Assembly: GCF_000246855.1 (NCBI RefSeq)
Contig: NC_016609.1
Coordinates: 5,034,744 to 5,098,743 of the forward strand
Direction of reading: 5' to 3'
DNA length: 64,000 bases
Source of the DNA: Niastella koreensis GR20-10
Lineage (GTDB): Bacteria > Bacteroidota > Bacteroidia > Chitinophagales > Chitinophagaceae
The notes beneath the pieces are model-generated. The model was not told the origin of the DNA, ran no database searches, and was given only the letters and a program-made list of their open reading frames with translations. Positions 1 through 8,871 of the stretch are shown one piece after another (position 1 is the first letter of the stretch; each line of letters begins with the position of its first letter). The position numbers and the translations under genes were made by a program.

Positions 1-1
1 C

Positions 2-217
2 GGAAAAACCGACCGCGCATTATTTGAAGCGCGGCTAATATTGCAACCTGCTTTACAGGAAAACCTGGTGTGGCAACAAAAGACCTATGATATTATAAGA
101 GAACACAGCCGCCGCCGGTTAAAAGCAGAAATTGAATCGGTACATCAGCACTTATTTACCGAACCAGCGCATATCTCCTTCCGCCACAAGGTCCTTGGCA
201 TTTTCTTAAAGAAATAA
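2..217 (+). CDS. C-terminal end of a hypothetical protein (5' end outside window)
   Basis: An open frame runs from the window edge to a TAA at 215-217 and gives 71 codons of charged, helical sequence (FEARL, PALQENLVWQQ, RRRLKAEIESVHQHLF). It ends FLKK. The pattern of an acidic-to-hydrophobic helix followed by L.P.L.....WQQ resembles short Bacteroidota proteins related to cytoplasmic anti-sigma domains, but no defining motif is visible, so no function is assigned. It ends 29 nt before clpP and may be co-transcribed with it. Confidence 0.6.
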   Translation, partial: GKTDRALFEARLILQPALQENLVWQQKTYDIIREHSRRRLKAEIESVHQHLFTEPAHISFRHKVLGIFLKK

Positions 218-246
218 GAACACGTACATAATTTAAAACTAATCAT

Positions 247-969
247 ATGATAAGTATGAAAAGGGATTTTCGTGCCTATGCCGTACATCACCATCGTATA
301 GGCAGCCAGCATATTGATGGCTTTATAAGCCGTATGGAGAATCGATTTATCCCTAAAGCCATGACACCGTATATCACGGAAGAGCGACAGTTAAACGTTG
401 CACAAATGGATGTGTTTTCCCGGCTGATGATGGATCGCATTATTTTCCTCGGCGACGCCGTTGACGATAAGATCGCCAACATCATTCAGGCTCAGTTATT
501 ATTTCTGCAGTCGGCCGATGCCAAACGCGACATTCAGTTGTATATTAATTCTCCCGGTGGTTCTGTATATGCAGGCTTAGGTATTTACGACACCATGCAA
601 TACATTTCACCTGATGTAGCAACCATTTGTACCGGCACCGCTTTAAGTATGAGCGCCGTATTATTAAGCGCCGGCGCCAGTGGTAAACGTGCGGCATTGA
701 AACATGCCCGGGTAATGATTCATCAGCCCTCGGGAGGTGTACAGGGCAATGCCTCGGACATAGAGATCACCATGAATGAAATTAAAAAACTACAGGAAGA
801 ACTGTACTCCATCATTGCCAGGCACAGTGGGCAGCCATATGATAAAGTATATGAAGCCAGCGACCGTGATCACTGGATGAAAGCGCACGAAGCCCGGGCG
901 TTTGGGATGATAGATGAAGTGTTAGGTGACACGAACGATGTTACAACAAAAGCGCAGGCGGTAGCTTAA
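247..969 (+). CDS. clpP: ATP-dependent Clp protease proteolytic subunit ClpP
   Basis: 240 aa serine peptidase of family S14, which forms the barrel-shaped proteolytic core used with Clp ATPases. The full catalytic triad is visible: Ser134 in TALSMSA, His159 in MIHQP and Asp208 in DRDHWM. The 25- and 49-residue spacings match E. coli ClpP. The oxyanion region (INSPGG, residues 100-105) is intact. Compared with the usual ~195-207 aa there is an N-terminal extension of about 30 residues (His-rich, YAVHHHRIGSQH); starts at Met4 or Met30 are also possible. It is not beside tig or clpX, so it may be a second ClpP paralogue. It ends in a strong bidirectional terminator. Confidence 0.93.
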   Translation: MISMKRDFRAYAVHHHRIGSQHIDGFISRMENRFIPKAMTPYITEERQLNVAQMDVFSRLMMDRIIFLGDAVDDKIANIIQAQLLFLQSADAKRDIQLYINSPGGSVYAGLGIYDTMQYISPDVATICTGTALSMSAVLLSAGASGKRAALKHARVMIHQPSGGVQGNASDIEITMNEIKKLQEELYSIIARHSGQPYDKVYEASDRDHWMKAHEARAFGMIDEVLGDTNDVTTKAQAVA

Positions 970-1013
970 TGTGCCTATAATTGTTCACCTTCAATAGGCT
1001 TCCCTTCACTGGT

Positions 1014-1051
1014 AAAAAAGGGCAGACACTTTCCTGTGTCTGCCCTTTTTT
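1014..1051. terminator. bidirectional terminator between clpP and the SusC operon
   Basis: Perfect 10-bp stem GGGCAGACAC/GTGTCTGCCC (1020-1029 and 1036-1045) with loop TTTCCT. It is flanked by an A-run at 1014-1019 and a T-run after 1045, so it can act on both strands. It lies in the 98-nt gap between two convergent genes. Confidence 0.88.
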
Positions 1052-1067
1052 TATTATTGCACACTGG

Positions 1068-2243
1068 CTACAATAAAGGAATCTCAGACTGCGTATTGGT
1101 AATTCTTACTTCGTTCACCTTCATGGTCGTTTTTACTTTGTCAGAAGTCGTTTTCAATCCCGGATAACTGATCATATAAGTACCTGGTACCGGGTCCTGG
1201 AAGCCGGGATACCTGTTTTTGGCATCGTTGATCCAGTTTTTAATAGCGCTACTGGTAACCCATTGCACGCCATCAACATAAGCTGTAAAAGTATAGTCGG
1301 CAGCCATGGCAAAGGAGAATCTTTTATAGGTGTCGCCCTTCATTTGGAAGCGATTATCCCAACCTGACGTCGGTGTTATCAGGGCCAATGGGTTAGGTAG
1401 TCCTATAGTATTAAGACTATCTGAACTCCATACGGATTGGCCTGTTGTTGGTGTAAATCTCTCATAGCGTAACTGGTAATTTTTTACGCTTGCCGGTGTT
1501 TTAGCCTTCGATAATTTGATCGGGGCAAACTCCCAGCGGATCTCTCTGATAAAAGGATAAGTAGTGTTGGTTTTCGGTTGCTGAAACCTGATGCTTATAT
1601 ACGTAAATGACGGGATAGAATCAGTATTGCCATCGTCTCTGTAATTGAGTCCTCCTGTTCCGGTGCCTGTAGTGAATGCCAGTCTTGTTCTTACGGAGAA
1701 GGGTACTGTCAAAGGCAGGCTTAAGGATCTGCTGATATACGGGGTATCGGTGCCGGATGGCACTACCGTTAAGCAATTGGTGGTATCATTACCGCTGGTT
1801 GAGTAAGTAATAGTGTTTGATTTTTGCGACCATACAGACGAAAGCTGGTTGGCAAACTGGTAATAAAAATGATCTGTGAAATAAACATCCACATTCATGT
1901 CTGTTGTTCGTGTTGCCACTCCCCCATTGCCATATTTGGCATTTACAGTCACCTGGAAATCCCCTATACTATCGGGAGCTACCCACAGGTTTTCAAACAG
2001 GTGAGCGGTGTTGGCATCATCAAAGCGGCCGGCGGAACAGCTCCAGTCAAAATTCATTTGAGTATAATCTTTTGCCCCGCTGCTAAAATCAGTCCATACG
2101 GGTACCCGCTGGCCAAAATAAAATTCTGTCCCCATTTTGCTCAGGGAGATAATATCTGTAGAACCTCCCTCCTTTTTACACGATACCATTAGGACACTAC
2201 TGATAATTGCAATCAAAGTAACTATCCGGGAATATTTTTTCAT
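1068..2243 (-). CDS. PKD-like domain lipoprotein of a SusCD operon
   Basis: 391 aa. Residues 1-22 form a lipoprotein signal (hydrophobic core, lipobox VSC at Cys22), so the mature protein is probably anchored to the outer membrane. Residues ~35-125 read as an Ig/PKD-like fold (FDWSCSAGRFDD, VAPDSIGDFQVTVNAKYGNGG). The rest is beta-rich and may be a concanavalin-like lectin domain. It is the last gene of the susC-susD-FAS1 operon, 31 nt after the FAS1 gene. The context suggests a surface binding protein for the ligand taken up by the SusCD pair; the ligand is unknown. Confidence 0.75.
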   Translation of the reverse strand: MKKYSRIVTLIAIISSVLMVSCKKEGGSTDIISLSKMGTEFYFGQRVPVWTDFSSGAKDYTQMNFDWSCSAGRFDDANTAHLFENLWVAPDSIGDFQVTVNAKYGNGGVATRTTDMNVDVYFTDHFYYQFANQLSSVWSQKSNTITYSTSGNDTTNCLTVVPSGTDTPYISRSLSLPLTVPFSVRTRLAFTTGTGTGGLNYRDDGNTDSIPSFTYISIRFQQPKTNTTYPFIREIRWEFAPIKLSKAKTPASVKNYQLRYERFTPTTGQSVWSSDSLNTIGLPNPLALITPTSGWDNRFQMKGDTYKRFSFAMAADYTFTAYVDGVQWVTSSAIKNWINDAKNRYPGFQDPVPGTYMISYPGLKTTSDKVKTTMKVNEVRITNTQSEIPLL

Positions 2244-2274
2244 CTGTCTTTATTTAAAGATATGATAGTAGGAA

Positions 2275-2961
2275 TTAATTATGAATGGCGCTCCTGGGAG
2301 GCTCCTGCATATAAGTATCCAACACATGCACAATAACCCCTCCATTCAAATGCAGGTCTGGCGTACGGGCTTTTGTATTCCCTGTAGGAGAACCTGTATA
2401 CGCATTGATATAGAAAAAGGCGTTCCGGTCCGGTGTCAATTGCAGGTTGATATAAGCGGAATCGTTCGTAGTGCTTAACGCATACGTTGGCGCCCAAATT
2501 GGCACACCACCAACATTCCTTAATGAATAATCACCCTTAAGTACATGGTATTTTAATACTTCAGTAATTGTGTCCTTATTGTACTGAGACCAGTCTGAGC
2601 CATGGAGGACCCATTTTGCCGAGTCTGCGCTATAGCGTAGGTTTTTATACCAATAACTGTTGGCGTTTGTTATATCTGTAAGCGCTGAGTTTGTCAACAA
2701 CAGATACGTGGTACCCGCATCCGGAGTCATGTACGTTTTTTTAATGCCGGTTGCGTTGGGATCTACATAATTGAGCGCATCCACCAGGCTCGAGAACAGA
2801 TCTGACCGGGTATTCATAAAATCCCACAGCGACTGATTGATCTTTGAGCTATATACGGAGGCTTTATAATCGTAGTCTTTTTGCAATGCCAGTTTTTTGC
2901 AGGAGGCAATCGTTATCACCAGCACCGTAAGCACAAGCAATGTTCCAAATATATGTTTCAT
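2275..2961 (-). CDS. fasciclin (FAS1) domain lipoprotein
   Basis: 228 aa lipoprotein with lipobox IASC (Cys21). The C-terminal half carries the FAS1 signature: a TYLLLTNSAL-type first motif, then VLKYHVLKGDYSL and the closing NGGVIVHVLDTYM. Residues ~35-215 form one FAS1 module, a fold used in adhesion and carbohydrate or protein contact. It lies 28 nt after susD and 31 nt before the PKD lipoprotein in the same operon. It is probably a surface-exposed accessory subunit of the SusCD complex. Confidence 0.8.
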   Translation of the reverse strand: MKHIFGTLLVLTVLVITIASCKKLALQKDYDYKASVYSSKINQSLWDFMNTRSDLFSSLVDALNYVDPNATGIKKTYMTPDAGTTYLLLTNSALTDITNANSYWYKNLRYSADSAKWVLHGSDWSQYNKDTITEVLKYHVLKGDYSLRNVGGVPIWAPTYALSTTNDSAYINLQLTPDRNAFFYINAYTGSPTGNTKARTPDLHLNGGVIVHVLDTYMQEPPRSAIHN

Positions 2962-2989
2962 CTCTTTATTATTATTTTGTTGAGGGTAG

Positions 2990-4675
2990 CTAGTTAGCGT
3001 AAGCCGGGTTTTGTTTCAGCAGGCCGTTTGCGTTCAATGCATTGGAATTAACGGGGAAAAACACCCGGCCCATATTGTTACCCTGGATAAATGGCGTTCT
3101 CTTTGCCTGACCTGTCAGGAGCGGGTCCATTCTTTCATGCAAATAATAATAGCCATCGGCAGCATTGGCATCCAGGTGGCCGATCCTGCAGAGATCAAAC
3201 CATCTTTTACCTTCACAAAATAATTCAAGCTGTCTTTCATGGAGAATAATACGTTCAATGCTTCTTGTGAGGCTGTCCCCGCTTGGGCTGCCATATTTAG
3301 CCGACAGTTCGGCCTGGGCGCTGTATTGGGATCTTAGTACCGCAGTGTTAAAGCTGGCGGTATTTGTTGTAGTGGTATAACCTGTTCTAAACCTGATATT
3401 GTTTACAATTTGCATGGCGTCCGTTGTATCGCCGGTCCGGTTGTAAGCCTCTGCACGCAACAACAGGATATCTGCGAACCTGTAAATCGGCATCATTACG
3501 TTGCATAGAGCGGTAGCCGGATATACAAATTTCCCGAGGCTTTTGCTTGCTGTATTGATACTTTTCTGGGTCACATCCCACGGGATCATTTTGCCGCAGG
3601 AGGCAGCAGTATAAGCGAGATAATAAGTATTGGCGGCGGCGCCATTGCCATATGCAACCGTATCAAAGCAATTCCAGAAACGCCCATCACAATAATTGTT
3701 AAAGTTGTGATTGGATGTATCCCTCCTCAGGAATAAATCGAGGAATGGACCAGGATTGGCAACCGTACCTGCTTTGGGCTGATAGTTGTTTGTGCCATCG
3801 CTTCTGCCGAAGCGGGTGGCATACCCGGCGCCTGATCCATATTCCGTAGCGTTCCAATACAAATTAAAGATGGTTTCCGTTGAAGCTGCAGGGTTCAGGA
3901 AAATGTTTTTCCAATCTGTTGGATTGGTAACCAATGTGCAGCCGCTTGCTGCCTCGCATTTAAGCGAAGCTGCAATTGCATCCTGGTAGTCCTGTATCCA
4001 CATATAGAAATCCGTTTGCAGCGCGTATACACCGGCCTGGTTTATATAATACTTATTTGTTTTATCAGTGGATATATACTGCAATGCTGTATTGATGTCT
4101 GCCTGGATCTGCATTTTTATGCTGTCTGCGGGAGCTTGCGGGTACAGGTTCGGCTGATCAATCGTTTCTATTGGTATATTAATAATAGGCATAGTTCCCC
4201 ACACCCGTAATCCATAAAAATACATGAGCGCGCGTAACGCGTAACACTGTCCCAGGTAGCCTGTATACAGCGTGGCGCCCCCGTCCCTGTTTTCCGCAAT
4301 CATTTGGGGATAATACTTAATCCCATAATTACAATAGGAAATGGTGGTATATAAACTTTGCCAGCTTGTACCGGCATCGTTTGCGCCGATAGTGTTGTAT
4401 AATAAATCGGTGTTAACACCTGATCCGGAAACGTCCATATTGTCTGAGCGGATTTCCCCCCAATCGGACCAGTTGCCGGTGCCAATCGTATTTTGTAATT
4501 GCCTGTAGATACCAGCCAGCCACGCAGCGGCATCAGCCTGTGTTTTCCAGAATGAAGACGGAGCGATAGAAGAAGCAGGTTTCTTATTCAAAGAATCTTT
4601 TGAGCATCCCGTATATAAAAGCATGGATGAAGATGCCACGATTATGAGAAAAAATATTTTTATTCTTTTCATCAC
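2990..4675 (-). CDS. SusD/RagB family outer-membrane nutrient-binding lipoprotein
   Basis: 561 aa. Signal peptide with lipobox YTGC (Cys24). Residues ~30-60 have the typical start (KDSLNKKPASSIAPSSFWKT). A TPR-like helical middle (YALRALMYFYGLRVWG) follows, and the C-terminal SusD signature ERQLELFCEGKRWFDLCRIG with a final QNPAYAN. SusD proteins sit as a lid on their SusC partner and hand over ligand. susC ends 27 nt upstream. Met1 and Met2 are adjacent, so the start is uncertain by one codon. Confidence 0.92.
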   Translation of the reverse strand: MMKRIKIFFLIIVASSSMLLYTGCSKDSLNKKPASSIAPSSFWKTQADAAAWLAGIYRQLQNTIGTGNWSDWGEIRSDNMDVSGSGVNTDLLYNTIGANDAGTSWQSLYTTISYCNYGIKYYPQMIAENRDGGATLYTGYLGQCYALRALMYFYGLRVWGTMPIINIPIETIDQPNLYPQAPADSIKMQIQADINTALQYISTDKTNKYYINQAGVYALQTDFYMWIQDYQDAIAASLKCEAASGCTLVTNPTDWKNIFLNPAASTETIFNLYWNATEYGSGAGYATRFGRSDGTNNYQPKAGTVANPGPFLDLFLRRDTSNHNFNNYCDGRFWNCFDTVAYGNGAAANTYYLAYTAASCGKMIPWDVTQKSINTASKSLGKFVYPATALCNVMMPIYRFADILLLRAEAYNRTGDTTDAMQIVNNIRFRTGYTTTTNTASFNTAVLRSQYSAQAELSAKYGSPSGDSLTRSIERIILHERQLELFCEGKRWFDLCRIGHLDANAADGYYYLHERMDPLLTGQAKRTPFIQGNNMGRVFFPVNSNALNANGLLKQNPAYAN

Positions 4676-4702
4676 ACAAATTTTAGTGTTATAGGGGCAG
4701 GT

Positions 4703-7700
4703 TTAAAATATTACATTTAACGCAAATCCTATTTCCCGGTGCGCCGGGTAGGTGCCTGGATCACCACCGGGCGTGAGCACATTGGTTTGGTTTACTGCAG
4801 GATCGAATCCCGTGTAATTTGTCCACGTAAGTAAGTTGCTTGCGAAAAGGTTCGCTCTCAGATTTTGCATGAAGACCCGTTTGCACCATTTGGCCGGCAG
4901 GCTATAACCTACCGATACTGATTGCAGACGGATATAGGTGCCGTCTTCCACAAACTTGCTGCTTACCTGTTGCGTATTAAATCCTGCTCCGTTAACATGC
5001 GCATAGTAATTTGTAACCTGACCAGGATATTTCCAGTTGCTGTAGATATAGTCAGGCAAAGGAGTTGTATTGCTATTGCTCATGGCATCATTATACCATG
5101 CACCTGAGTTGTAGACATTGTTACCAAATACGCCATATACGGCGAATGATAAAGTCCATTGCTTGTAGGATATAGAATTGGTCCAGCCGCCATACCATCT
5201 GGGCTGTGCATGCCCTATTACCGAGCGGTCGTTAGTTGTAACTTTTCCATCATGATCCAGATCCGCCCATATTACATCCCCGCCCCGGGATGGGGCGCCA
5301 TTTACTGTCATTTGCCTGATGGTATCGCCGGGATTGCCGCCATATTTAGAACCGTCTGGCAGGGTGTAATACTGCAAGGTCGGATGTCCACCGCCATCAA
5401 GTATAACGTTACCCCCTTTATCTACGGCAAAGACCGGGTTTAGCCTCGTTTTATAGTCGTTGGTGTAAGCGTTTGACTGATCATACGCATAAACACCCTT
5501 ATAGGTATAGCCATAGAATAAGCCAGCTTCCTGTCCTTGTGCCACCAGCCAGGAGGTCATAGGCGAGGTGGTGCTTCCTGTTGTTTTCACATTGTCTCCA
5601 CCGGGCAGCGCTACGATTGTATTTTTATTCCGGGAGTAGGATATGCCTGTTTGCCAGTATAAATCCCTCGTGCGAACCGGAGTAACAGAGAGCATCAGCT
5701 CAATGCCTTTGTTGCTGACTGAACCATAGTTTACCCTTGCGGTAGTAGCGCCGGCTTCAAAAGGAAGAGACACGGTATACAACAGGTTGTCTGTTCGCTT
5801 ATCATAATAGTCTGCCGTTAACAATGCCTTACCGCCTAAAAAGCTCAGGTCTACCCCAATGTTCTTTTGGGTGGTAGATTCCCATTTCAACTGGGGGTTA
5901 CCCATTTGACTATTAGCCTGAACCCCACCTACGCCATTATAAACAAAGCTGGAGGTGGAAGTGCCGAAGACGAACTGGTTCTGTGCATCATAGTTCCCAA
6001 TGGCCTGGTTGCCGGTTATGCCATAACTTAAACGAAGCTTGGCATCTGTTAATATTGTGCTGCTCCAGTTCATAAATTTTTCATCAGAAAAACGCCACCC
6101 CAATGAAACGGAAGGGAAGTTACCCCAACGATTAGATTCACCGAATCTTGAAGATCCGTCGCGTCTTACTGTCGCGTTCAACAGGTAGCGTCCGCGATAG
6201 CTATAAGCAAAACGCCCATACATACCTAAGAGAGAATAAGCTTCCGAAGTGGAGGTCGTGGCGTTCGTATAAATGGTAGCTGCATTCAAAGTTTGAACCT
6301 GTTCCGATACCCAGGTGCTGCCTGCAATCTTCGCTACTTCATGCGGATCGTTTTCGATATTTCCTCCAACCATCAAAGTAACAGCATGAACATCATTGAA
6401 TAATTTAGAATAAGAAGCGTACAGGTTGCTTTGTATTCTTAGTGCGAGATCGGTGTTGTCGGATCCGTCATCAGCAGGCGGGGTTGCCGTGCTTAATACG
6501 GCCGGGTTAAACGTATAGTTGCGGGACAAGGTGCCGTCGCCCGATACATCTGCGTGGATGAGCAATTCTCTAACAGGTCTGAAGTCCATGCCCTGGTACA
6601 GGATCACGTTATAGGCTTTGGTTCTGTTTACCCGGTACAATGCCTCTGCAATGGGATTATAACGCCCCCCGTTATTGAAGATATAAGTACCATCAGGATT
6701 ATATAAAGCCTGTTGAGGCCCCCGCTGTAGTGCCTGTTGTATAACCTTTCCTTCGTTGATATTATTTTTATCTGTATAAGTAAAACTGACACGGGTGCTC
6801 AGGTTAAATTTCGGCGATAGCGCATAATCTATATTAGTTCTGTCGGTAATCCTGTTATAAAAAGAATTAAGGATAATGCCTTCTGATTTCAAATATTGCA
6901 AACTATTAAAAAACTTTACGTTTTTAGCACCTCCGCTTATACTTAAATCAAACTGGTTGCGTGGCCCCACCTGCGTAATCAGGCTTTGATAATCATTATC
7001 GGTATTGTTGTTAAAAGCTGTAGAGTCGTTGGGTGCTTTTGCGAGGCCAATACTTTGATACTGGTCAAAGATCTGTCGCTCCAGCCTGTTCGACTGGGGT
7101 ATGCGATGTGAGAGCGTTGTATAAGATTTCAGATAGCTTAACGAAATGCGTGGCATTCCGGACGAGCCACTTTTGGTAGAAACAATAACAACACCATTGG
7201 CAGACCGGGAACCATAAATAGCGGCCGATGCAGCATCTTTCAAAATCTCCAACGATTGAATGTCGTTTGGGTTAATATCATCTATATTATCCCTTGGTAC
7301 ACCGTCTACAATATACAATGGACTTACTGCAGCGCCTTCTGTTAATGTAGAGGCGCCGCGAATACGGATCTGAGAAGAGCTGCCAGGGGCGCCTGAAGTA
7401 TTGAGCACCTGTACGCCTGGTGCAGCACCCTGAATAGCGGCATAAATCGATACAGCCTGCCGTTCTTCAATATTTTTAGCACTTATGGTCTGAATAGCAC
7501 CCGTTACATCTCTTTTCTTTTGGGTACCATAACCAATCACTACCACTTCATCGAGCGCTGAATTACTCTCAAGAAGTAAGGAATTGATGACCGTTCTGCC
7601 TTTTACTTTTTCTTCCAAATTCTGAAAACCGACGTGGGATAAAATCAATACGCTATTACTGTCGGCATTAATGGCATACCTACCGCCGGCATCTGTAGTG

Positions 7701-7927
7701 CTGGAGACGCTGGGGTTACCCTTTACTGCTACCGTAACTCCTTCAACTGTCTCTCCTTTGGCATTTTTTACTACGCCGCTTATCCTGGATGTTTGGGCTA
7801 TAGCCGCAATAGTAGAGAAGAGAAATAGAACAATTATCAGCGCGACTTTACTCCGGGGTCTCGCAAATGGACATAGTAAGGGCAAGCAATTTTCTTTCAT
7901 ATGCAAGCAGTTTAGATTTTGATTCAT
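4703..7927 (-). CDS. SusC/RagA family TonB-linked outer-membrane transporter (no STN domain)
   Basis: 1074 aa. The signal peptide core is at ~27-45, ending AIAQ. A carboxypeptidase-regulatory-like beta-sandwich (~47-118, ISGVVKNAKGETVEGVTV) is followed by the SusC plug signature DEVVVIGYGTQKKRDVTGAI (126-145) and then a long barrel ending in an aromatic residue (NVIF). There is no N-terminal STN signalling domain, so it is unlikely to be controlled by a FecI/FecR cascade, and no sigma/anti-sigma pair lies next to it. It is first in a four-gene operon. Met10 is an alternative start. Confidence 0.93.
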   Translation of the reverse strand: MNQNLNCLHMKENCLPLLCPFARPRSKVALIIVLFLFSTIAAIAQTSRISGVVKNAKGETVEGVTVAVKGNPSVSSTTDAGGRYAINADSNSVLILSHVGFQNLEEKVKGRTVINSLLLESNSALDEVVVIGYGTQKKRDVTGAIQTISAKNIEERQAVSIYAAIQGAAPGVQVLNTSGAPGSSSQIRIRGASTLTEGAAVSPLYIVDGVPRDNIDDINPNDIQSLEILKDAASAAIYGSRSANGVVIVSTKSGSSGMPRISLSYLKSYTTLSHRIPQSNRLERQIFDQYQSIGLAKAPNDSTAFNNNTDNDYQSLITQVGPRNQFDLSISGGAKNVKFFNSLQYLKSEGIILNSFYNRITDRTNIDYALSPKFNLSTRVSFTYTDKNNINEGKVIQQALQRGPQQALYNPDGTYIFNNGGRYNPIAEALYRVNRTKAYNVILYQGMDFRPVRELLIHADVSGDGTLSRNYTFNPAVLSTATPPADDGSDNTDLALRIQSNLYASYSKLFNDVHAVTLMVGGNIENDPHEVAKIAGSTWVSEQVQTLNAATIYTNATTSTSEAYSLLGMYGRFAYSYRGRYLLNATVRRDGSSRFGESNRWGNFPSVSLGWRFSDEKFMNWSSTILTDAKLRLSYGITGNQAIGNYDAQNQFVFGTSTSSFVYNGVGGVQANSQMGNPQLKWESTTQKNIGVDLSFLGGKALLTADYYDKRTDNLLYTVSLPFEAGATTARVNYGSVSNKGIELMLSVTPVRTRDLYWQTGISYSRNKNTIVALPGGDNVKTTGSTTSPMTSWLVAQGQEAGLFYGYTYKGVYAYDQSNAYTNDYKTRLNPVFAVDKGGNVILDGGGHPTLQYYTLPDGSKYGGNPGDTIRQMTVNGAPSRGGDVIWADLDHDGKVTTNDRSVIGHAQPRWYGGWTNSISYKQWTLSFAVYGVFGNNVYNSGAWYNDAMSNSNTTPLPDYIYSNWKYPGQVTNYYAHVNGAGFNTQQVSSKFVEDGTYIRLQSVSVGYSLPAKWCKRVFMQNLRANLFASNLLTWTNYTGFDPAVNQTNVLTPGGDPGTYPAHREIGFALNVIF

Positions 7928-8021
7928 TAGGGGAACTGCTGCAAGTACGAATTTTAAAAAAAATAAATTATACCGGTTTTTTACATAGTATTAAGAGATG
8001 TTGTCATTTGTTATAGCGCTT

Positions 8022-8050
8022 GTTAACAGATCGTTAACCAGATGTTAATG
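8022..8050. promoter_or_regulatory. three GTTAA direct repeats in helical phase upstream of susC
   Basis: GTTAA begins at 8022, 8033 and 8044, exactly 11 bp apart. The units are GTTAACAGATC, GTTAACCAGAT and GTTAATGACGC. A weaker GTTAT sits at 8010. They lie about 95-120 bp upstream of the minus-strand susC start, where a regulator could bind on one face of the helix. The binding protein is unknown. Confidence 0.4.
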
Positions 8051-8061
8051 ACGCAATATTA

Positions 8062-8356
8062 TTGCAGAATGTCAGAAATTCAATTTTTAAATCAAATGCA
8101 CATCCCCGGGTTCGCCCCTTCGTGGAGGTGGACAGCAACTGGAGAATGGAGCTATTTCAGCCCGCGATTGCAGCCTATGGCGCCTTCTCCCAGGGCCCCA
8201 AACCGAAGCTGCTCAAAATTGGCGAGGGGCAATATGGTTTTGTGATTGACCACTCAGCAGGGAGAATTTACGATCCGCCATCTGTATGTGTATTCCAAAA
8301 ATGATAATTATGAGGAACAGCTGCCGGCGAAGGTGACCGTGCAGGTTAAGCGGTGA
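8062..8356 (+). pseudogene. frameshifted remnant of a hypothetical gene
   Basis: The frame from about 8062 (no ATG; TTG only) reads RPFVEVDSNW, PKPKLLKIGEGQYGFVIDHS and then loses sense after ~8260 and stops at 8302-8304. Shifting by one base at a GGG run (~8260-8262) gives a sensible C-terminus, GEFTIRHLYVYSKNDNYEEQ then LPAKVTVQVKR, ending at 8354-8356. The join suggests an ORF broken by one inserted G. The family is not recognised. A sequencing error is possible. Confidence 0.4.
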
Positions 8357-8374
8357 CAGTAGAGGCTACTGTGA

Positions 8375-8584
8375 TTAATGATGTGTTTGCGGATGCAACA
8401 ATTTAAACAGCTCTTTTTGTAAATCTTCGTTCGACAATTTGTTTAATAACTGCGAATCGATTTCATACCATTTCTTTTTATTGCCTAATACACCCACTAC
8501 ATAGGTGTGCCCGGTCGGCACTACTTCGCCGGTTTCGGGATGTTTTTTAGTGAGTGTTACCACTACATCTTTAAATTTTGACAT
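8375..8584 (-). CDS. small hypothetical protein, 69 aa
   Basis: I choose the ATG at 8584 (MSKFKDVVVTL) over an in-frame ATG at 8683. The extra 33 codons would be translated from a repeat array and look non-coding (KVRQSLSSPAHKKRR). The protein is small and basic: beta-strand-like TLTKKHPETGEVVPTGHTYVV, then a helical C-terminus (SQLLNKLSNEDLQKELFKLL). No known motif is visible. It could be a small nucleic-acid-associated or regulatory protein, but that is a guess. Confidence 0.55.
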   Translation of the reverse strand: MSKFKDVVVTLTKKHPETGEVVPTGHTYVVGVLGNKKKWYEIDSQLLNKLSNEDLQKELFKLLHPQTHH

Positions 8585-8640
8585 AATAGGAAGATAACTA
8601 AAATAGTTGGTAATTGTCTCTCTTCTTTTTTTATGTGCGG

Positions 8641-8871
8641 GACTTGACAAACTTTGCCGCACTTTTATCGAAGTTTGTGGCATATCTCATCAAAGATGCC
8701 GCATTTAGGAGTAACTATGCGGCATTTCGAACCAACATTTGAGTAACCTGACTTAACATTGGAGTAAACTGGATAAACTTTGGAACAACCTGGGTAAATA
8801 TTGGAGCAACCCGGTATAACTTTTGGACAACCCTACATAACATTGGCACATAAGTTCATAACATTGGAGCA
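8641..8871. repeat. degenerate 21-bp tandem repeat array (11 units in register)
   Basis: Eleven consecutive 21-bp units fit without gaps from 8641 to 8871. Their shared 3' half is close to TAACATTGGAGCA (best in units ending at 8766, 8808, 8850 and 8871), while the 5' half varies. The left units carry a GCCGCA/GCGGCA variant. Weaker copies may extend to 8913. Because 21 is a multiple of three, one phase is kept on each strand. On the minus strand this phase reads as a heptapeptide close to C-S-N-V-x-P-G with two stops; on the plus strand as x-x-x-N-I-G-x with several stops. Confidence 0.8.

Noticed and set aside
8585-8683. N-terminal extension of the 69-aa protein from the ATG at 8683
   Set aside because: The extension is read from the repeat array in a phase that looks non-coding; the ATG at 8584 gives a compact protein.
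8641-8871. CRISPR array
   Set aside because: Units are contiguous 21-mers with gradual divergence and no constant-repeat/unique-spacer alternation; no cas genes are near.
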